Positions 33,791 to 45,495 of a stretch of 64,000 nucleotides of DNA are shown here, piece after piece (positions within the stretch are counted from its first letter, which is position 1; each line of letters starts with the position of its first letter). Source of the DNA: Fagopyrum homotropicum (lineage: Eukaryota > Streptophyta > Magnoliopsida > Caryophyllales > Polygonaceae); assembly GCA_033239125.1 (NCBI GenBank), contig BSWB01000007.1, positions 107,576,082 through 107,640,081 on the forward strand, read 5' to 3'. The translations under genes and the position numbers were made by a program. Below the pieces are notes generated by a model that did not search any database, was not told the DNA's origin, and saw only the letters and a program-made list of their open reading frames with translations.

Positions 33791-34536
33791 CATTAAAAAA
33801 AACTCTTCTTCAGTTCTTCCAGCGAAGAACAGATCGAGTCTCGAGACAAAGAGGGAGAAATAGGAAAAAGTCTAGGGTTTCAAAAAAGGAAAAAAAAAAA
33901 GAAAAAGAAAAAGCTGAATCTCTCTCGTTCTTCTCTCCCTCCCTTTTCTCTCTCGCTTGCTGGTTGAGATTATTTTCCCTCGCTCTCATGGGAAAATCTC
34001 GGCCAGCCAAACCGACAGGGACAGGAAGTTGTAGAGCTTCAATCTTTCTCTTTCTATCTCTTTCGTCTGTTCTTCATCCATAGGCCTTTCAGATCGCCCA
34101 AGATTTTCTTTTAATCTGTTTGGCTCGACATTTATATCTTCTCGTGGATTTTTTAACAGGTTCGTGAATTCTAATGGCTATCTTTTCTTTCTCTAACCGC
34201 ATAAATGCTTCCACCTTATGTTTCTTACTTTGGATTTACGTTTCGTTCGATTATCGTCTTGAATCCATCGAATTTAGCTGTTTTGTTTTCATTTTTTGGT
34301 CAATATCTGATGAATTTTATGCGTGATTGCGATTGCTGTTGAAATTTGTAGGGAGTTTGGATTGCAGTTGGACGACATCGTGTGATTGGAGCTAAATTAC
34401 TTGATTCTACCGTGAGGGAGAGACCAATAGCCTGACGTTCCTTTATTGTTGGTTGGATTTATGATCAGCGTCAGAGGATTTTTGAGATGACGATATATAG
34501 GCTGGTTTGAGTTTTATTGGATTTGAGTTTAAGGGA
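33791..34536 (+). other. 5' untranslated region with probable intron
   Basis: CT- and GA-rich leader sequence (33800-34159) is followed by a donor CAG/GTTCGT at 34160 and an acceptor TTTGTAG at 34351. A leader intron of about 192 bases is therefore likely. A 98-codon frame inside the leader is low-complexity and probably not translated as a protein of its own. Confidence 0.5.
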
Positions 34537-37429
34537 ATGGATCGAGAAGAGGCATCATTGTCGTCAATTAGCATGTCTAAATGCCACAAGTGTGGGTGTA
34601 ATTGTGCTGTGACTGCCAGCTCTCAAGGAGAGACCTGGATAAGATCGGTGAAACGGAAATATGATGAATGTGAGGAAACACCTCACAATGTACAAGATGT
34701 GGATATATCACGTGTTGCTCATGTTGAGGTTGAGAATGAGTGCACTGCATTGCGTGAGATGGTCAGCAACCAGCAGCAGATTATTGAGGAATTGTCTCTG
34801 GAATTGGAGGAGGAGAGGAATGCCTCTTCTTCTGCAGCAAACGAGGCAATGTCAATGATTTTGAGGCTTCAGAGAGAGAAGGCTGAAGTCCAAATGGAAG
34901 CTCGGCAATTCAAGCGTTTCTCTGAAGAGAAAATTGCTCATGATACTGAAGAAATATCAGCTTTGGAAGAACTGCTATATAAGAGAGAACAAACCGTTCA
35001 ATCCCTAACTTGTGAAGTGCAAGCTTATAAATATAGAATGATGAGTTTTGGGCTAACAGAGTCTGAGGCAGAGGGCTTGCAAAGTGATGATGGTCAAAAT
35101 CAAAACTTCAATGAGGTAGGTGTTCAAGGGGAATCTCCTAATCCAAACCGTAACTATCCGCCTCTAAGATGCAATCCGAATAATATGCAGTTGATTGAAA
35201 ATGATGAAGATGTTGTAGATATTGAGAAATACCCATTTGTTGAGACCTCTTATGGTCAAGATCATTTAAAAAATCTAGACTACAGGATCAATCAGTTGGA
35301 AAGAACCCCTCGTGATTGTGAGCTAGACGGGAACTTTGTTGGTTCCAAAAACACTCTAGAGAAGGTCATTTCCCACTCACCAAGGTTGTCTAGAAACACA
35401 GGGGTATCTTCCTCCTACAGCGCACTTGCTTGTGGTAGAGAAATGGGGCCAGATTACCCCATTGATTCACCTAGGATGAGTAATAACTTCAAGAAGATGG
35501 ATTGTGTTGAAGAGCTGAAGAAGTGTCATGATGCATCAGATATGGGAGATGAAATGACTGATAGAGTTTATACAATTGATTCTGTTCATCAAGGAGTCTC
35601 TCATAATAATCCTAATGAAATGAAAGTCCCTGGTTACGCTGAAGAGTATGTAACCACACCTAGTGGATCACTACAACGGGCGGATTTCGGAGACCCTGAT
35701 GTTAAGAAGCTGTACCAGAGGCTTCAGGTTCTTGAGGCTGATAGGGAATCGTTGAGGCATACAATTATGTCCATGCAGACTGATAAAGCTCAGTTGGCGT
35801 TATGGAGAGAAATAGCACAGCACTTGTGTAAAGATATGTCTACAGAAAGAAAAATGCCTGTGAAGAAGCAATCGCTTATGGGAAACTTTTCCATCATGTC
35901 AGTCTGCAAGGTATATGTTGATGGTTAAATTGTTCTGAAATATATGTGCATATTTCACATTTGAACTGTGAAAGTTACATATCCTTCATAATCTAATGCT
36001 TCTGTGTTTTATTTGGCAATGGCATAATATCACCTTGAGCAATTATTGAATAAAGAATTGTGTCATTTATTAGGAGTAAACAAATGTCCTTTCCCGGCAT
36101 AGTGTTGATATGAGCTTATGTTTGCTGATTGTGATGTTATAAACCTGTATAACTTAATTTATCTCTGAATGTATTCCTGAACTACTTAGGATGATGCGTT
36201 CTGACTATTGGATAACATCCACATGTGCACAATACTCGTGATAATGTTGTTGTTCTCGACTTTGCTTGCTATCTTGGTTCAGGGAAAATAGCTAGAGAAA
36301 ATGAGGGTTGAAACGAAATTTTGCATTCGGTGAAACCGATTTTCTTCAGCAGGCTATATGATTACAGAAATCATAGATCTGTTTGTATGGCTAGCAGCTC
36401 CTGACGGAGAATAAACAAAATTAGCATGAATACCATTACATGTCACTTGTTACTGCTAACATGGATATTAAAATGGTTTCACAAATTGGAAATGTGATAA
36501 TAATAGATTGGGAGCAAGCTACCTATATCACTGATGAATAATGGCCTCTGCATATGTTGTGGTTCTTCATGGGGCTTGTTTCCTTCTACTCACGGTTTCT
36601 GTTTTGTTGTTTGTCTTTTGTTTTGATATTCATTTTCTAATTATGAGTGCATACTCGATCGTATAATATTCGTCTGATAAGTTTCTGGTTATAAACTTTT
36701 TAAATGTATGCATGTTATTGTGCAATGCTCTCTTAAACTCCCCAAACCCAATTGTACCTTTCCAACTCGTACGTGTAAAATTTGAGTGAATGAAGCAGAT
36801 AATATTTAATTGGGATAAAAAGAATGTAGAGGCCTATTTTGTATCAAAGCCAGTTATATATGGTCCGAACCAGATGAATTTTCTTTTATAAATTAAGTCA
36901 CGGTCTAAGATTTTTAGTGTTTAGATTGAAGTGATTCTAACAATTTGTTAATTTCCTCTTGTGCAGTGGTTCATGTCCATAGTTTTCTGGAGGAAAAAGG
37001 CACGGCGGAGCAAGTAAGTCATTATTTGTAAGCACTAACAGTTCTTGTTTGGAGGAAGTAAAATCTGACCAATATGCTTTTATATGAATGATTCTTCTGA
37101 GCAGCTGACCTATTTAGTAGATTCGTGACATTTGCTAGGAAGCTAGTAATCGTTTAGCTGGAATTAGGGTTTGATATGAATGATTCGTGACATTAGCATA
37201 GGGTTGTGGTTTCTGTTGCTGGATCTAGATTGCACAAGGACCTTGGCATTGGTAGAATGCAAAATCCTTACGTTTGCCTCTTGAATGCTGCAGATACATT
37301 GGTCTGTCAGCAAACAATATGGGTTTGATCGGCATCCTGGACAAAGGACCACTGGCTAAACACTGGAGGTGTGTAACTAGCACACAAGTCGGAAGTCGCA
37401 GTTGGTCACACAAAATTGACCGGCGTTGA
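34537..37429 (+). CDS. GTD-binding (DUF593) family protein, myosin-binding protein 7-like; exons 34537-35910, 36967-37013, 37294-37429
   Basis: Joining the exons at CAAG/GTATAT, TGCAG/TGG, AA/GTAAGT and CTGCAG/ATAC gives an open frame of 518 codons. Residues 16-23 are a CxxCxCxC cluster, followed by WIRSVKRKYDE. Residues 72-168 form the coiled-coil GTD-binding domain, with EEERNASSSAANEAMSMILR and LQREKAEVQMEA. A second short coiled coil lies near 390-440, and the exon 2-3 segment gives WFMSIVFWRKKARRSK and a W-R-C tail. GTD-binding proteins bind the globular tail of class XI myosins on vesicles. The N-terminal Cys cluster and the conserved C-terminus fit the MYOB7 branch rather than the membrane-anchored members. 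I chose ATG 34537 because the frame extends upstream only through a TTG codon. It is the only intact host gene seen in the window. Confidence 0.85.
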
Positions 37430-38400
37430 AAAAACAAGAAACAAGGTGGTTGATGTTAGTGAGGGTTGAGATTTGAGTATGTTGTTCTCCCTTTGACCTG
37501 CGCGCATAATTGAGCCGTAAGACTTGGTTCGAGCTTGATAGCCAAGCCGGTTAGGGGAAGGGGGGGTTGGCGTTTGCATTTTGAATTGTTTGTTGGAGGC
37601 AGGATGCGTGCGTTTGTTTTGATCATTATTTGACATAAGATGATGGAACTCCTCTCTTAAGTCCATTCTGGGAATGGAATGGAATCCTTGTTTGATAATA
37701 CAATGTGGAAGCCGTTGTTGATTCTACTGTGTATAGAGTAAGTAGAATACCAACCCTACTGTTTGTTATTCATATCTTCCCCTTCTCCAAACTCTAAAAG
37801 GATATTCATTGCTCCTGTACACCTATTTCATATTCAACTGCATATCTTCATATTTATTCTTTAATACTCTTTTCTCATGTAACAATTATTTTTCAATCAC
37901 TTTTTGACTTTTTAGCTTCTCTACCGCACATTCTTCGATTACCGTAAACGTGTATAAAATCACAATGCCCTTATTTGGACCTACAAAAAATTTGTACCAC
38001 ACCCATAAAAAAAAGGCTGTTGGCACCCGTAAAAAAAGATTCGAGAGATGAAAAAATGGCCAAAATAAAATGGCTGAATTTGCAATGTAGGTCTTTTACA
38101 ATGTAGAGTTTGGATTTTGGGTCTCCCAATTATTCATTTAGAAAATGGGCTCCTATTGTAGAAAAAATCAAAAAAGTAAGGGACATAAATATCCATCTGA
38201 TTTGATGGGTGACATGTTGAATATAATAAATAACCCAATCAATTCAGCCCATCTTCTTCTCTTCCTTGTCCCTTCTTCTTCCCTCCCTTCAAACGTAAAT
38301 GTATTTCTGGGTATCCATATGCAGATCCCTTCTTCTTCCCTTCAAACTCAGGTATACTCTTATTGAGCTTCTTCTTCACCGGAATCTGCACTGCTTACAT
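37430..38400. other. 3' flank of the MYOB7-like gene
   Basis: Probable 3' untranslated region to about 37800, then mixed sequence with no frames or transposon ends that I recognise. No clear AATAAA polyadenylation signal could be assigned. Confidence 0.4.
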
Positions 38401-38404
38401 ATCC

Positions 38405-39020
38405 CTATTCTATTTCTGGGTAAGCAGTGTTTGGTCCTATTTCTGGGTAATCTCAAACTTCCTGGGTAATGTATTTGTGGGTAATTTGAAACTTCTCATA
38501 TCTTATTTTTGTGAATCTAAAACATTGAAACTTCCTGTTCTATTTGTGGGTAAGCAGTGTTTGTTTCCATCCATGAATAATCTCAAACTTCCCGTTCTAT
38601 TTGTGGGTAATGTATTTCTGGGTAATGTCAAATTTCGTGGGTAATCTATTTCTGGGTAAGCAACGATAAGAGTTGTGTTTCTATTTCCCTGCTGTATTTG
38701 TGGGTAAGCAGTGTTTGTTTCTATCCATGAGTAATCTCAAACTTCTTGGGTAATGTATTTCTGGGTAATCTGAAACTTCTCATCTCTTGTTTTTTTGAAT
38801 CTAAAACACTCAAACTTCGTGTTCTATTTGTGGGTAAGCAGTGTTTGTTTACATTTTCCTATTCTATTTGTGGGTAAGCAGTGTTTGTTTCTATTTCTGG
38901 GTAATCTCAAACTTCTTGGGTAATGTATTTATGGGTAATGTATTCCTGGGTAATGTGTTTGTTTACATTTCCTGTTTTATTTGTGGGTAAGCAGTATTTG
39001 TGGGTAAGTAGTGTTTGTTT
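38405..39020 (+). repeat. GGGTAA minisatellite
   Basis: CTGGGTAA, GTGGGTAAGCAGTGTTTG and TGGGTAATGTATTTCTGGG recur more than twenty times in imperfect higher-order units. Examples are TTGTGGGTAAGCAGTGTTTG at about 38544, 38698, 38828 and 38870. The units are separated by ATCTCAAACTTC words. Codons derived from it give a Val/Ser/Phe-rich frame with no meaning. Confidence 0.85.
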
Positions 39021-39240
39021 CTATTTTTTGGTAATCTCAAAAAGTGAACATCAAATCATCTGAAAAAAGCCTGCAACACCATTATTTCAATTCTTTCAAA
39101 AAGTGTCTTACTTTATATTTTACAGACCTATTTTATCTAATTAGCTTAATAGAGGCCCATTTCACAAAATGCAAATTTTTGGGGTCCTCTTTCTCTAATT
39201 ATTTCAAATAAAATCATTTTCTGGATAAAGAGGTAAAAAG

Positions 39241-39445
39241 CTCTCACACATAAGTTGTGAGAGGTCTGTTTTTAGACAAGACATATTTTGTCCCGAAACA
39301 GTCACATGACAAACATTTCGTCGGGAGCAGGTTCTTGCACATAGGTGCGAGAGGCCAAATTTTTCGGTCAAAAGATTATGTCCTGTGACAGTCTCGGGAG
39401 AAGCCGTACCCCGGGAAGGGTTTCTCGCACATAAGGTGCGAGAGG
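39241..39445 (+). repeat. 90-bp repeat with hairpin, three copies
   Basis: Hairpins CTCTCACACATAAGTTGTGAGAG (39241), TTCTTGCACATAGGTGCGAGAG (39332) and TTTCTCGCACATAAGGTGCGAG (39421, stem CTCGCAC/GTGCGAG) are each about 90 bases apart. The spacers share TTTTTNGNCAA, TTTTGTCC/TTATGTCC, ACAGTC and CGGGAG. This is a short tandem array with a stem-loop in each unit. Confidence 0.75.
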
Positions 39446-39880
39446 TTCTTTTTTAGGAAAAAGCTTGTAGTTATTACTTCCTCTCTCCCGTGAATTTATT
39501 CTCAGCCCTGTGACCTCCCACCTTACCCTATATATTTCAAAGAAAAAAAAATAACGAGAGTTCAAGAAAAAAATGTATGAAAGAGATTGTGAAAAAAAAT
39601 TGTGCGAGAGTTGTAGCAAAAAAAGTTGTGCAAGAGAAGGAAATTTTGTTCCAAAATCGCTTTATCTTGTTGGTGTAAGAAAAAAATTACAAGAGTAAAA
39701 TGGTTCGTATGGAAGCCAAAAGGGAAGCAACAAGGAGCGTGCGAAGAGGATTGCGTGAGAAAATGCGGTTATTCGTGAAGCAATGCAAAATCCGGTAAGT
39801 TTACGTCCAATTTTGTAATATACATTTATTTAAATTATTAAGTTTGCATGCAAAATTGATAGAACTGTATTACCAGAACT
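39446..39880. other. Spacer with a possible small exon
   Basis: An ATG at 39700 opens a basic 32-codon stretch ending at CCG/GTAAGT (39792), a good donor site. This could be a first exon belonging to the decayed gene to its right, but the link is speculative. Confidence 0.25.
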
Positions 39881-40160
39881 ATGCATGCCAATTAAGTTAA
39901 TAAATTTAGTCGAATTTAAAACTTTACATGCAACTTTGTATTTTTAGATTAAGTTAGTTAATTTAGTCAAATTTAGTAATTTCACATGCAACTATGTATT
40001 TTTAGATTAAGTTAGTAAATTTTGTCAAATTTATTAATCTTACATGTAACTATGTATTTTTAGATTAAGTTAGTAATTTTAGTCGAATTTAGTAATCTTA
40101 CATTCAACTATGTATCTAGTTAAGATAGTAAATTTAGTCAAAATGAAACTATGTATTTGC
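39881..40160 (+). repeat. 58-bp tandem repeat, about 4.5 copies
   Basis: The CATGCAACT word occurs at about 39927 and 39984, with variants at 40042 and 40100. Each is followed by ATGTATTTTTAGATTAAGTT and TAGTCAAATTTAGTAAT, giving a period of 57-58 bases. Confidence 0.85.
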
Positions 40161-41129
40161 CTTTTTTGTGTGTGAAAACTATGTATTTGTCTGTGTGTTA
40201 GTAGTAAAAAAATGTACTTTTAGAACTTTACGTGTAATTTATAATTTTGTACACGCAATTATAATTTTTTAATTTTTAGAACTTTTATACAAATTATTTA
40301 TATATTTATTCTTGTCATAAGTTATAAATTTTAGAACTATGTATTTTCTTTATGTTACTAAATTTACATGCAACTTATAAATTATAAAATCTACAACTTA
40401 TTAGAAGCTTTCAGCATTCATCCATTATTCATTTGTCGGGTTACAACCCAGTAGTAGATAATGGAGGGCCGTCTACGACACAAAACGTGGACGATTTGTC
40501 ACATCTTACGTTCGATGCGTCTCGTCTATATCTTTTGTACATTTTGATGTTGGTACACCCATCGTCTCATCCCCTCTTTTCTTGATTGTATTTGGAGAAG
40601 ATTTCGATCCAAACAGTAACCTCTACCGATTTAAGGTTCTCGACCTCTGCCTTCTTAACGGTCATGCGGTGGAATTGATATAAATTTAAAATCGTGGAGT
40701 ATGTAGAGGAGGACGCCCCAAACATTCAATCGTCTGTATTTCAACAATCATTAGCGCAACCTTTGCCCGTTCATCCCTCATATCATAATCTTTCAATGGA
40801 TGCGGATCTGTCATTTGTTCGTTCTTCGGGTTGTAAAACACAACCCGATGTGAATCCAATAGATATGTGGCCACATGATATTCTTGATACTCATACCAGA
40901 AAACCTCTCGCCAATGATATATTGGTCGATTATGAGACACATAAAGTGAAATGTATGAACCGATTTGGTGACTAACTTAAGTACATATTCGTTATTCTTT
41001 AAAAAAATTACATTTATCAGTTCAAAAGTTGGTAATAATGTTTATTTTGTTGAATAGACCGAAGTATGTAGAGTCCGGAGAACTAGCACGGCACTGAATG
41101 CCTTCTACCTAAGTTTATGAACGCCCTCG
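40161..41129. other. Decayed region left of the PMD remnant
   Basis: Fragmentary frames such as VLDLCLLNGHAVELI (40635-40680) look once-coding but are not assignable. Short open frames exist on both strands at 40686-40975, and I do not recognise either. Confidence 0.3.
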
Positions 41130-42119
41130 TGGGTGCAAGTGGTGGATTTTAGTTGAGAGCTCGGGGTTGCGTTCGTTATATACGGTTCTAATCGGTTATG
41201 TACGTGAATCATACTCTTATCCATGCATTTGTAGAGCGGTGGCATCCCGAGACGAACACATTCAAATACAATTTGGGGAGAAGACCATCACATCACATGA
41301 TATTTTACACATTACTGGACTTCCCATAGATGGACCCGACTTGTGAGTTTTTGGTTCTTGAGAGGATATACGGACAATGAGATATCATCTATTTGGGAAT
41401 TAGACACCAGATGGGTGAAATTAGATATGTACAAATATCAGATTTCGTACAAAGAATATAGAGTCCTTGACGAAGCCCTTGATAAAGTGAGGTGGTCCTC
41501 CATATGCGATTGTGTCTGCTTTGTTGTTGTTGTTGTTTCTTTGATACACACTTTTCATGGACAAGACGGGCAACAAGGTCAAGCGGGAAATCTTGACCTT
41601 CGTTGATCATACCCGTACTCATTCATTGGCATGGGGCACATCCACCCTTGCTAACGTCAACCAGAAAATGGGGGAGGGCTTGCGCAACCACGACGAGGCA
41701 AATGGCTGGATTTAGTCCGCTTATATGGGTAAGATATTTATTCCTTGTTTTGCTCCAAAATAAAAGTGTTTTTTGTATTAACATTTATACTTGTTGAGGC
41801 CAACATTGAATCTCGACGTACTTTGCATGTTTTCAGCATCATACGAGCATGAGGCGGCAAAGCAGAAATGACATCGGAACCGAGAACTGGGAACATTGTA
41901 CGGGGTTGCATTTGGATACACATTTGACGGAGATCCATGGTGCCATAGAGAGCTTGGATGCCTCTAGTGTTACTTGTTTTCCGTACTCCGACATAAGTAC
42001 GACATGGACAAGACCTCTAGAAGTACCCATGTACAGAGGGGTGGTCAAGTTTGGCTCGATATATGATCTTTAGATGCCAAAGAGGGTGACTCGACTATAT
42101 GGAAGGATCTAGGAAATTT
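41130..42119 (+). pseudogene. Plant mobile domain (PMD) gene remnant, cut by an LTR
   Basis: HTLIHAFVERWHPETNTF (41213-41265) and, after one frame change, GEKTITSHDILHITGLPIDG (41276-41336) are the diagnostic core of plant mobile domain proteins (a VERWRPET-HTF strand, then GE.TITL.D...LTGLP). DKTGNKVKREILTFVDHTRT, WGTSTLANV and, after an intron-like gap (GT 41729, AG 41836), RDDIGTENWEHCTG-type and YRGVVKFGSIYDL sequence continue the C-terminal half. The sequence ends at 42119, where a 933-bp LTR begins. Stops and two or more frame changes show it is dead. PMD proteins act in gene silencing (MAIN/MAIL) or as passengers of MULE elements. Confidence 0.6.
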
Positions 42120-43052
42120 TGATGCGGGACCATCCTTAACATCTCCTACATAACATGGATCCATCACTAGTCCAAGAGCAGGAGACACTCAAGGAGAGGT
42201 TGCTAGCAAGACTCAAGCATTGGAGGATCTCGTAGAATGGAGAATTGCATGGAAATGGACAAATCTCGGTTCCCTTTGAGAAATCTCAGCGAGATTATGT
42301 AGACCAAATCAAGATTCCTACTATTGTGGAGGCATGAGTGGAATCTCGACCATATCAGCTAAAATATTGATGATTATCTTTTATTATTTTAATGCCTTTA
42401 CAGTTCTAAACATTCGAAATGTATATTTGTTAGTTATGATCTATCTTTTAGGATTATATTTTATCTTCTTAGAGGAATCTCTCCTATAAATAGACATAGA
42501 AGACGCGATTCATAGGTAGATTTGATTGATTATAATTTTCACAACATTGTGAGATACTCGTTGCTTCGCTTACGGAGTTTGTATTTTGTTCATTTCAATT
42601 CAATCAAAAGAGATCCTTTGATTGAATAGTAGTGAGTCCTTACTAGATTGTTCTTGTGTGTGTTAATCTTCTTAAAGATTGATGCTACTATTCAAACTAG
42701 TCCCTCCTTGTGTTTGTCTTATTTTGAAGGCTTGTGTAAGGTTGAAGAAGGAAGGGTTGAAGAAGGAAGGGTTTAAGTAATTCTTTGTAGAGGGTTTTGA
42801 TCCAATTGGTCAAGGTTATTGCAAGTCTAATATTATAGTCCTATCTTCCTATATTTATCATCATTCTAGTTCGTATTCATCTTCTTATCTAAGAATCATC
42901 ATCCATAATTCCACATTCCGAGTTTTACAGAATATCCACATGTTCTTATAAATCTCACCAGAGATTTAACACTTTAGACCGAGATTTGTTTCTTTTGTCC
43001 ATTCGTGACCTTCAAGTCTAGATCGGAAAATGGCGACATCAACCCCACATCA
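42120..43052 (+). repeat. 933-bp LTR, copy A (5' LTR orientation)
   Basis: It starts TGATGCGGGACC and ends CCCCACATCA, so the termini are inverted repeats (TGATG...CATCA). A good TATA box (CTATAAATAG) lies at 42485. It matches 44397-50450 (minus strand, insertion removed) over its full length of 931-933 bases. It is followed by AAAGTGCTATTAGAAC (43052-43067), a diverged tRNA-Met type primer site. Clusters of AATCTCGG/CCGAGATT motifs lie at 42260-42350 and 42955-42995. Confidence 0.8.
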
Positions 43053-44396
43053 AAGTGCTATTAGAACTAATCGATTGAAGTTCAACTCAACCATACAACA
43101 AAGGTTTGAGTATTTTTATTTGAGTCTTCTTCGAGTCATATACAAATTGAGTATTTCTTTGTTGTCATTCTTTGTGGGATTATTTGAGTTTAGCATGCGT
43201 TGACTTGTGTCTATCGGAGAAGAGAGAACATCATATCCTAAACACAAGCCAACCGACCTATTATTGAGATCTCGCCCGCGTTTGCGAACCTTACAACCAA
43301 AATTTCTCGTTACTTGGTCCACAAGTTTCATGATTTTTCCTATATCTTGTCAAGATCCTCATATCAGATTTGAGTCAAATCTCATTTTATATATCTGCAA
43401 TATCTACGGAGATAGATCTAGAGAAGAAATTTGATACCATCCTTGATCCAATTCATAACCAAAAGTCCTATCTTTTTTTTTCAAGATCAAACCTACCCGG
43501 CTATCTCTTTTCTCTAATTGCATAAGTTCGAGATACGTACAACTGTCTTCTTAATCTCTCGTGTGCTTATTTTGTGCCTCTTTCTTCTCCAAACGCATCG
43601 AGTCTATTTCTTTGGGTGTGTTAATCAGTATCTATACTTTCTATCATACTAGTTGTGTCTACTTGCAACATTCTTTCTACTTTGAGTCAATTGTGTGAAA
43701 TCTCGAGTTCTGCAGCCCCGGAAGGAGAGACCACCAGTTGAGGTTTCCAAACTGTAAAGGTAAGTGATTCTACACCTTCTACTTCTATGCTTATTGAATC
43801 GATTACACAAGAATCTAATTTGGTAGATGAAGTTGAAGGTGATGAGCGTGAATTAGATGGACATGAATTATATGCACATGCTTCAGATTTAATTGATGCT
43901 ATTGATTGTAATGTGCCTAAGCATGAGATGAGTGATCTTGATTGCGATATGCATGAGCATGTTATGAATAATCTTAAGATAGATGAGAATAAATCTGATT
44001 AGAGTGTGTTAATTCTCATGATGATGATGCTGATACTACCTCTTCGTTATTTCATTCATCTTTGGATTGTTCTTGGGTTCTGGAATCAATACCTAGGAAG
44101 ATACCTTTGCTGTGCCTTTAGTAGAGGATATAGAGCATCCCAAAACCCATAGGATCAAGTCAAGTTGAAAGAGAATTGTGTGGTACAATCTCAATTTGTG
44201 ACTTTGTTAAATCCCTATAGGAGGATACATTTAGGATGAGATTATAGTACCCCATCTAGGGAATTTTCTAGTTATAGAACTTTCGGCTCATTTTTATCCT
44301 TGAATAACTATGACTTTGTTAATATTTTATTTCCATCATATTTTTTTAATCTTGCACCGTATCCATGAGGAAGTGAGTGAGCTTAATCTCGGTATT
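43053..44396 (+). other. Internal sequence between the inverted LTRs
   Basis: 1.34 kb without transposase, gag or pol motifs. An acidic 71-codon frame (43787-44002, rich in Asp, Glu and His) is open but unrecognised. The left end carries the primer-site-like sequence. The right end has no polypurine tract next to the second LTR, as expected if that LTR belongs to a different insertion. Confidence 0.4.
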
Positions 44397-45495
44397 TGAT
44401 GCGGGGTTGATGCCGCAGTTTTCCGAATCTAGACTTGAAGTTCACAAATTGGACAACAAAAAGAAATCTCGGTGTAAAGTGTTAAATCTCGGGCGAAATT
44501 TATAAGAACACTCCGAGAGTCTGTAAAACTAAAATGCAGAATCATGGATGATAATGGATAAATAAGAAGATGAACACAAATTGGAATGATGATAAATATA
44601 GGAAGATAAGACTATAATATTAGACTTGCAAAGAACCTTGACCAACTAGATCAAAACCCTCTGCAAAGAATTACCTTAACCCTTTATTCTTCAACCTTAC
44701 ACAAACCTTTTAAATAAGACAAACACAAAGAGGGACTAGTTTGACTAGTAGCACCAATCTTTAAGAAGATTAAGACCCTGTTTGGTATTGTATTCTAGGG
44801 GATTCATTTAGATTCTTTTTTTACGGGATTCTTGGGGATTGAAAAGATAGAGTCGTTTTGTATGAGTTGGAGCTTCGGGATTGTATTCTTTTAGGAGATT
44901 CTTTTGGCTAAAGAATCTTGTAAAAACAATCTTGCCCACCCAAGCTTCTTGGGGATTCTTGAAGATAGATTCTTTACATTTCCACACATACCCTTTCTTC
45001 TTCAAACTCTTTCTTCTTTGATCTCTCATCAACACAACAAACTCTCCACCACATATCAGCTTCTCCGACATTTCTTCCATTCCCACAACCACCTTCCTCT
45101 TCCCATCACTAGTGGAGCCACCTTCTCTCTCGCCAGACATCACTCATCGGTCCAATAAAATTAGATGCAATACCCAAATTATGTTTCACAGTGACCAGTC
45201 ACTAAAATCAGAAATTGAAGATGTCAAAAGTACCTTGAAAGCCTGCAGTTTAATTCACAGATCAAATAAAGTTTTCAATGAAGATTAAAAACATATACTA
45301 TTCTTGTTTAAAGCTTGCAAAGTGCCGATCTTTCGAGAGATATTTTTCCTTACCCAATAACAAAAGCCTTTGGAATAAGCTTCTTTCAAAGTTTGCATTC
45401 TCCGAAATGTGTAAGAAACAATCAAGTAAAAAAATATATGAATGATAAAAGATGATATTATACCATATAAAAAATCACATATCTAACCTTGCTTT

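Noticed and set aside
33787..34083. 98-codon frame in the leader of the host gene
   Set aside because: It is a lysine- and serine-rich low-complexity translation of purine- and CT-rich leader sequence, lying in the probable 5' untranslated exon.
34507..34536. N-terminal extension of the MYOB7-like protein by ten residues
   Set aside because: The extension begins with TTG, not ATG. The first ATG in frame is at 34537 and matches the family start before the Cys cluster.
38363..38644. 93-codon frame with hydrophobic repeats
   Set aside because: It is produced by the GGGTAA minisatellite, and the apparent protein repeats are DNA repeats.
38405..39020. Telomere-like or CRISPR-like array
   Set aside because: The repeat is GGGTAA in long irregular units, not TTTAGGG. 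Unit lengths vary and there are no spacers of constant size, and the genome is a plant.
40686..40940. 84-codon minus-strand frame near the PMD remnant
   Set aside because: It looked weakly like a protease-type sequence, but I could not place any catalytic residue, and the overlapping plus-strand frame is equally open.
43787..44002. Acidic 71-codon frame between the inverted LTRs
   Set aside because: It is open but has no recognisable domain, start context or conservation evidence. It is mentioned only as part of the internal sequence.
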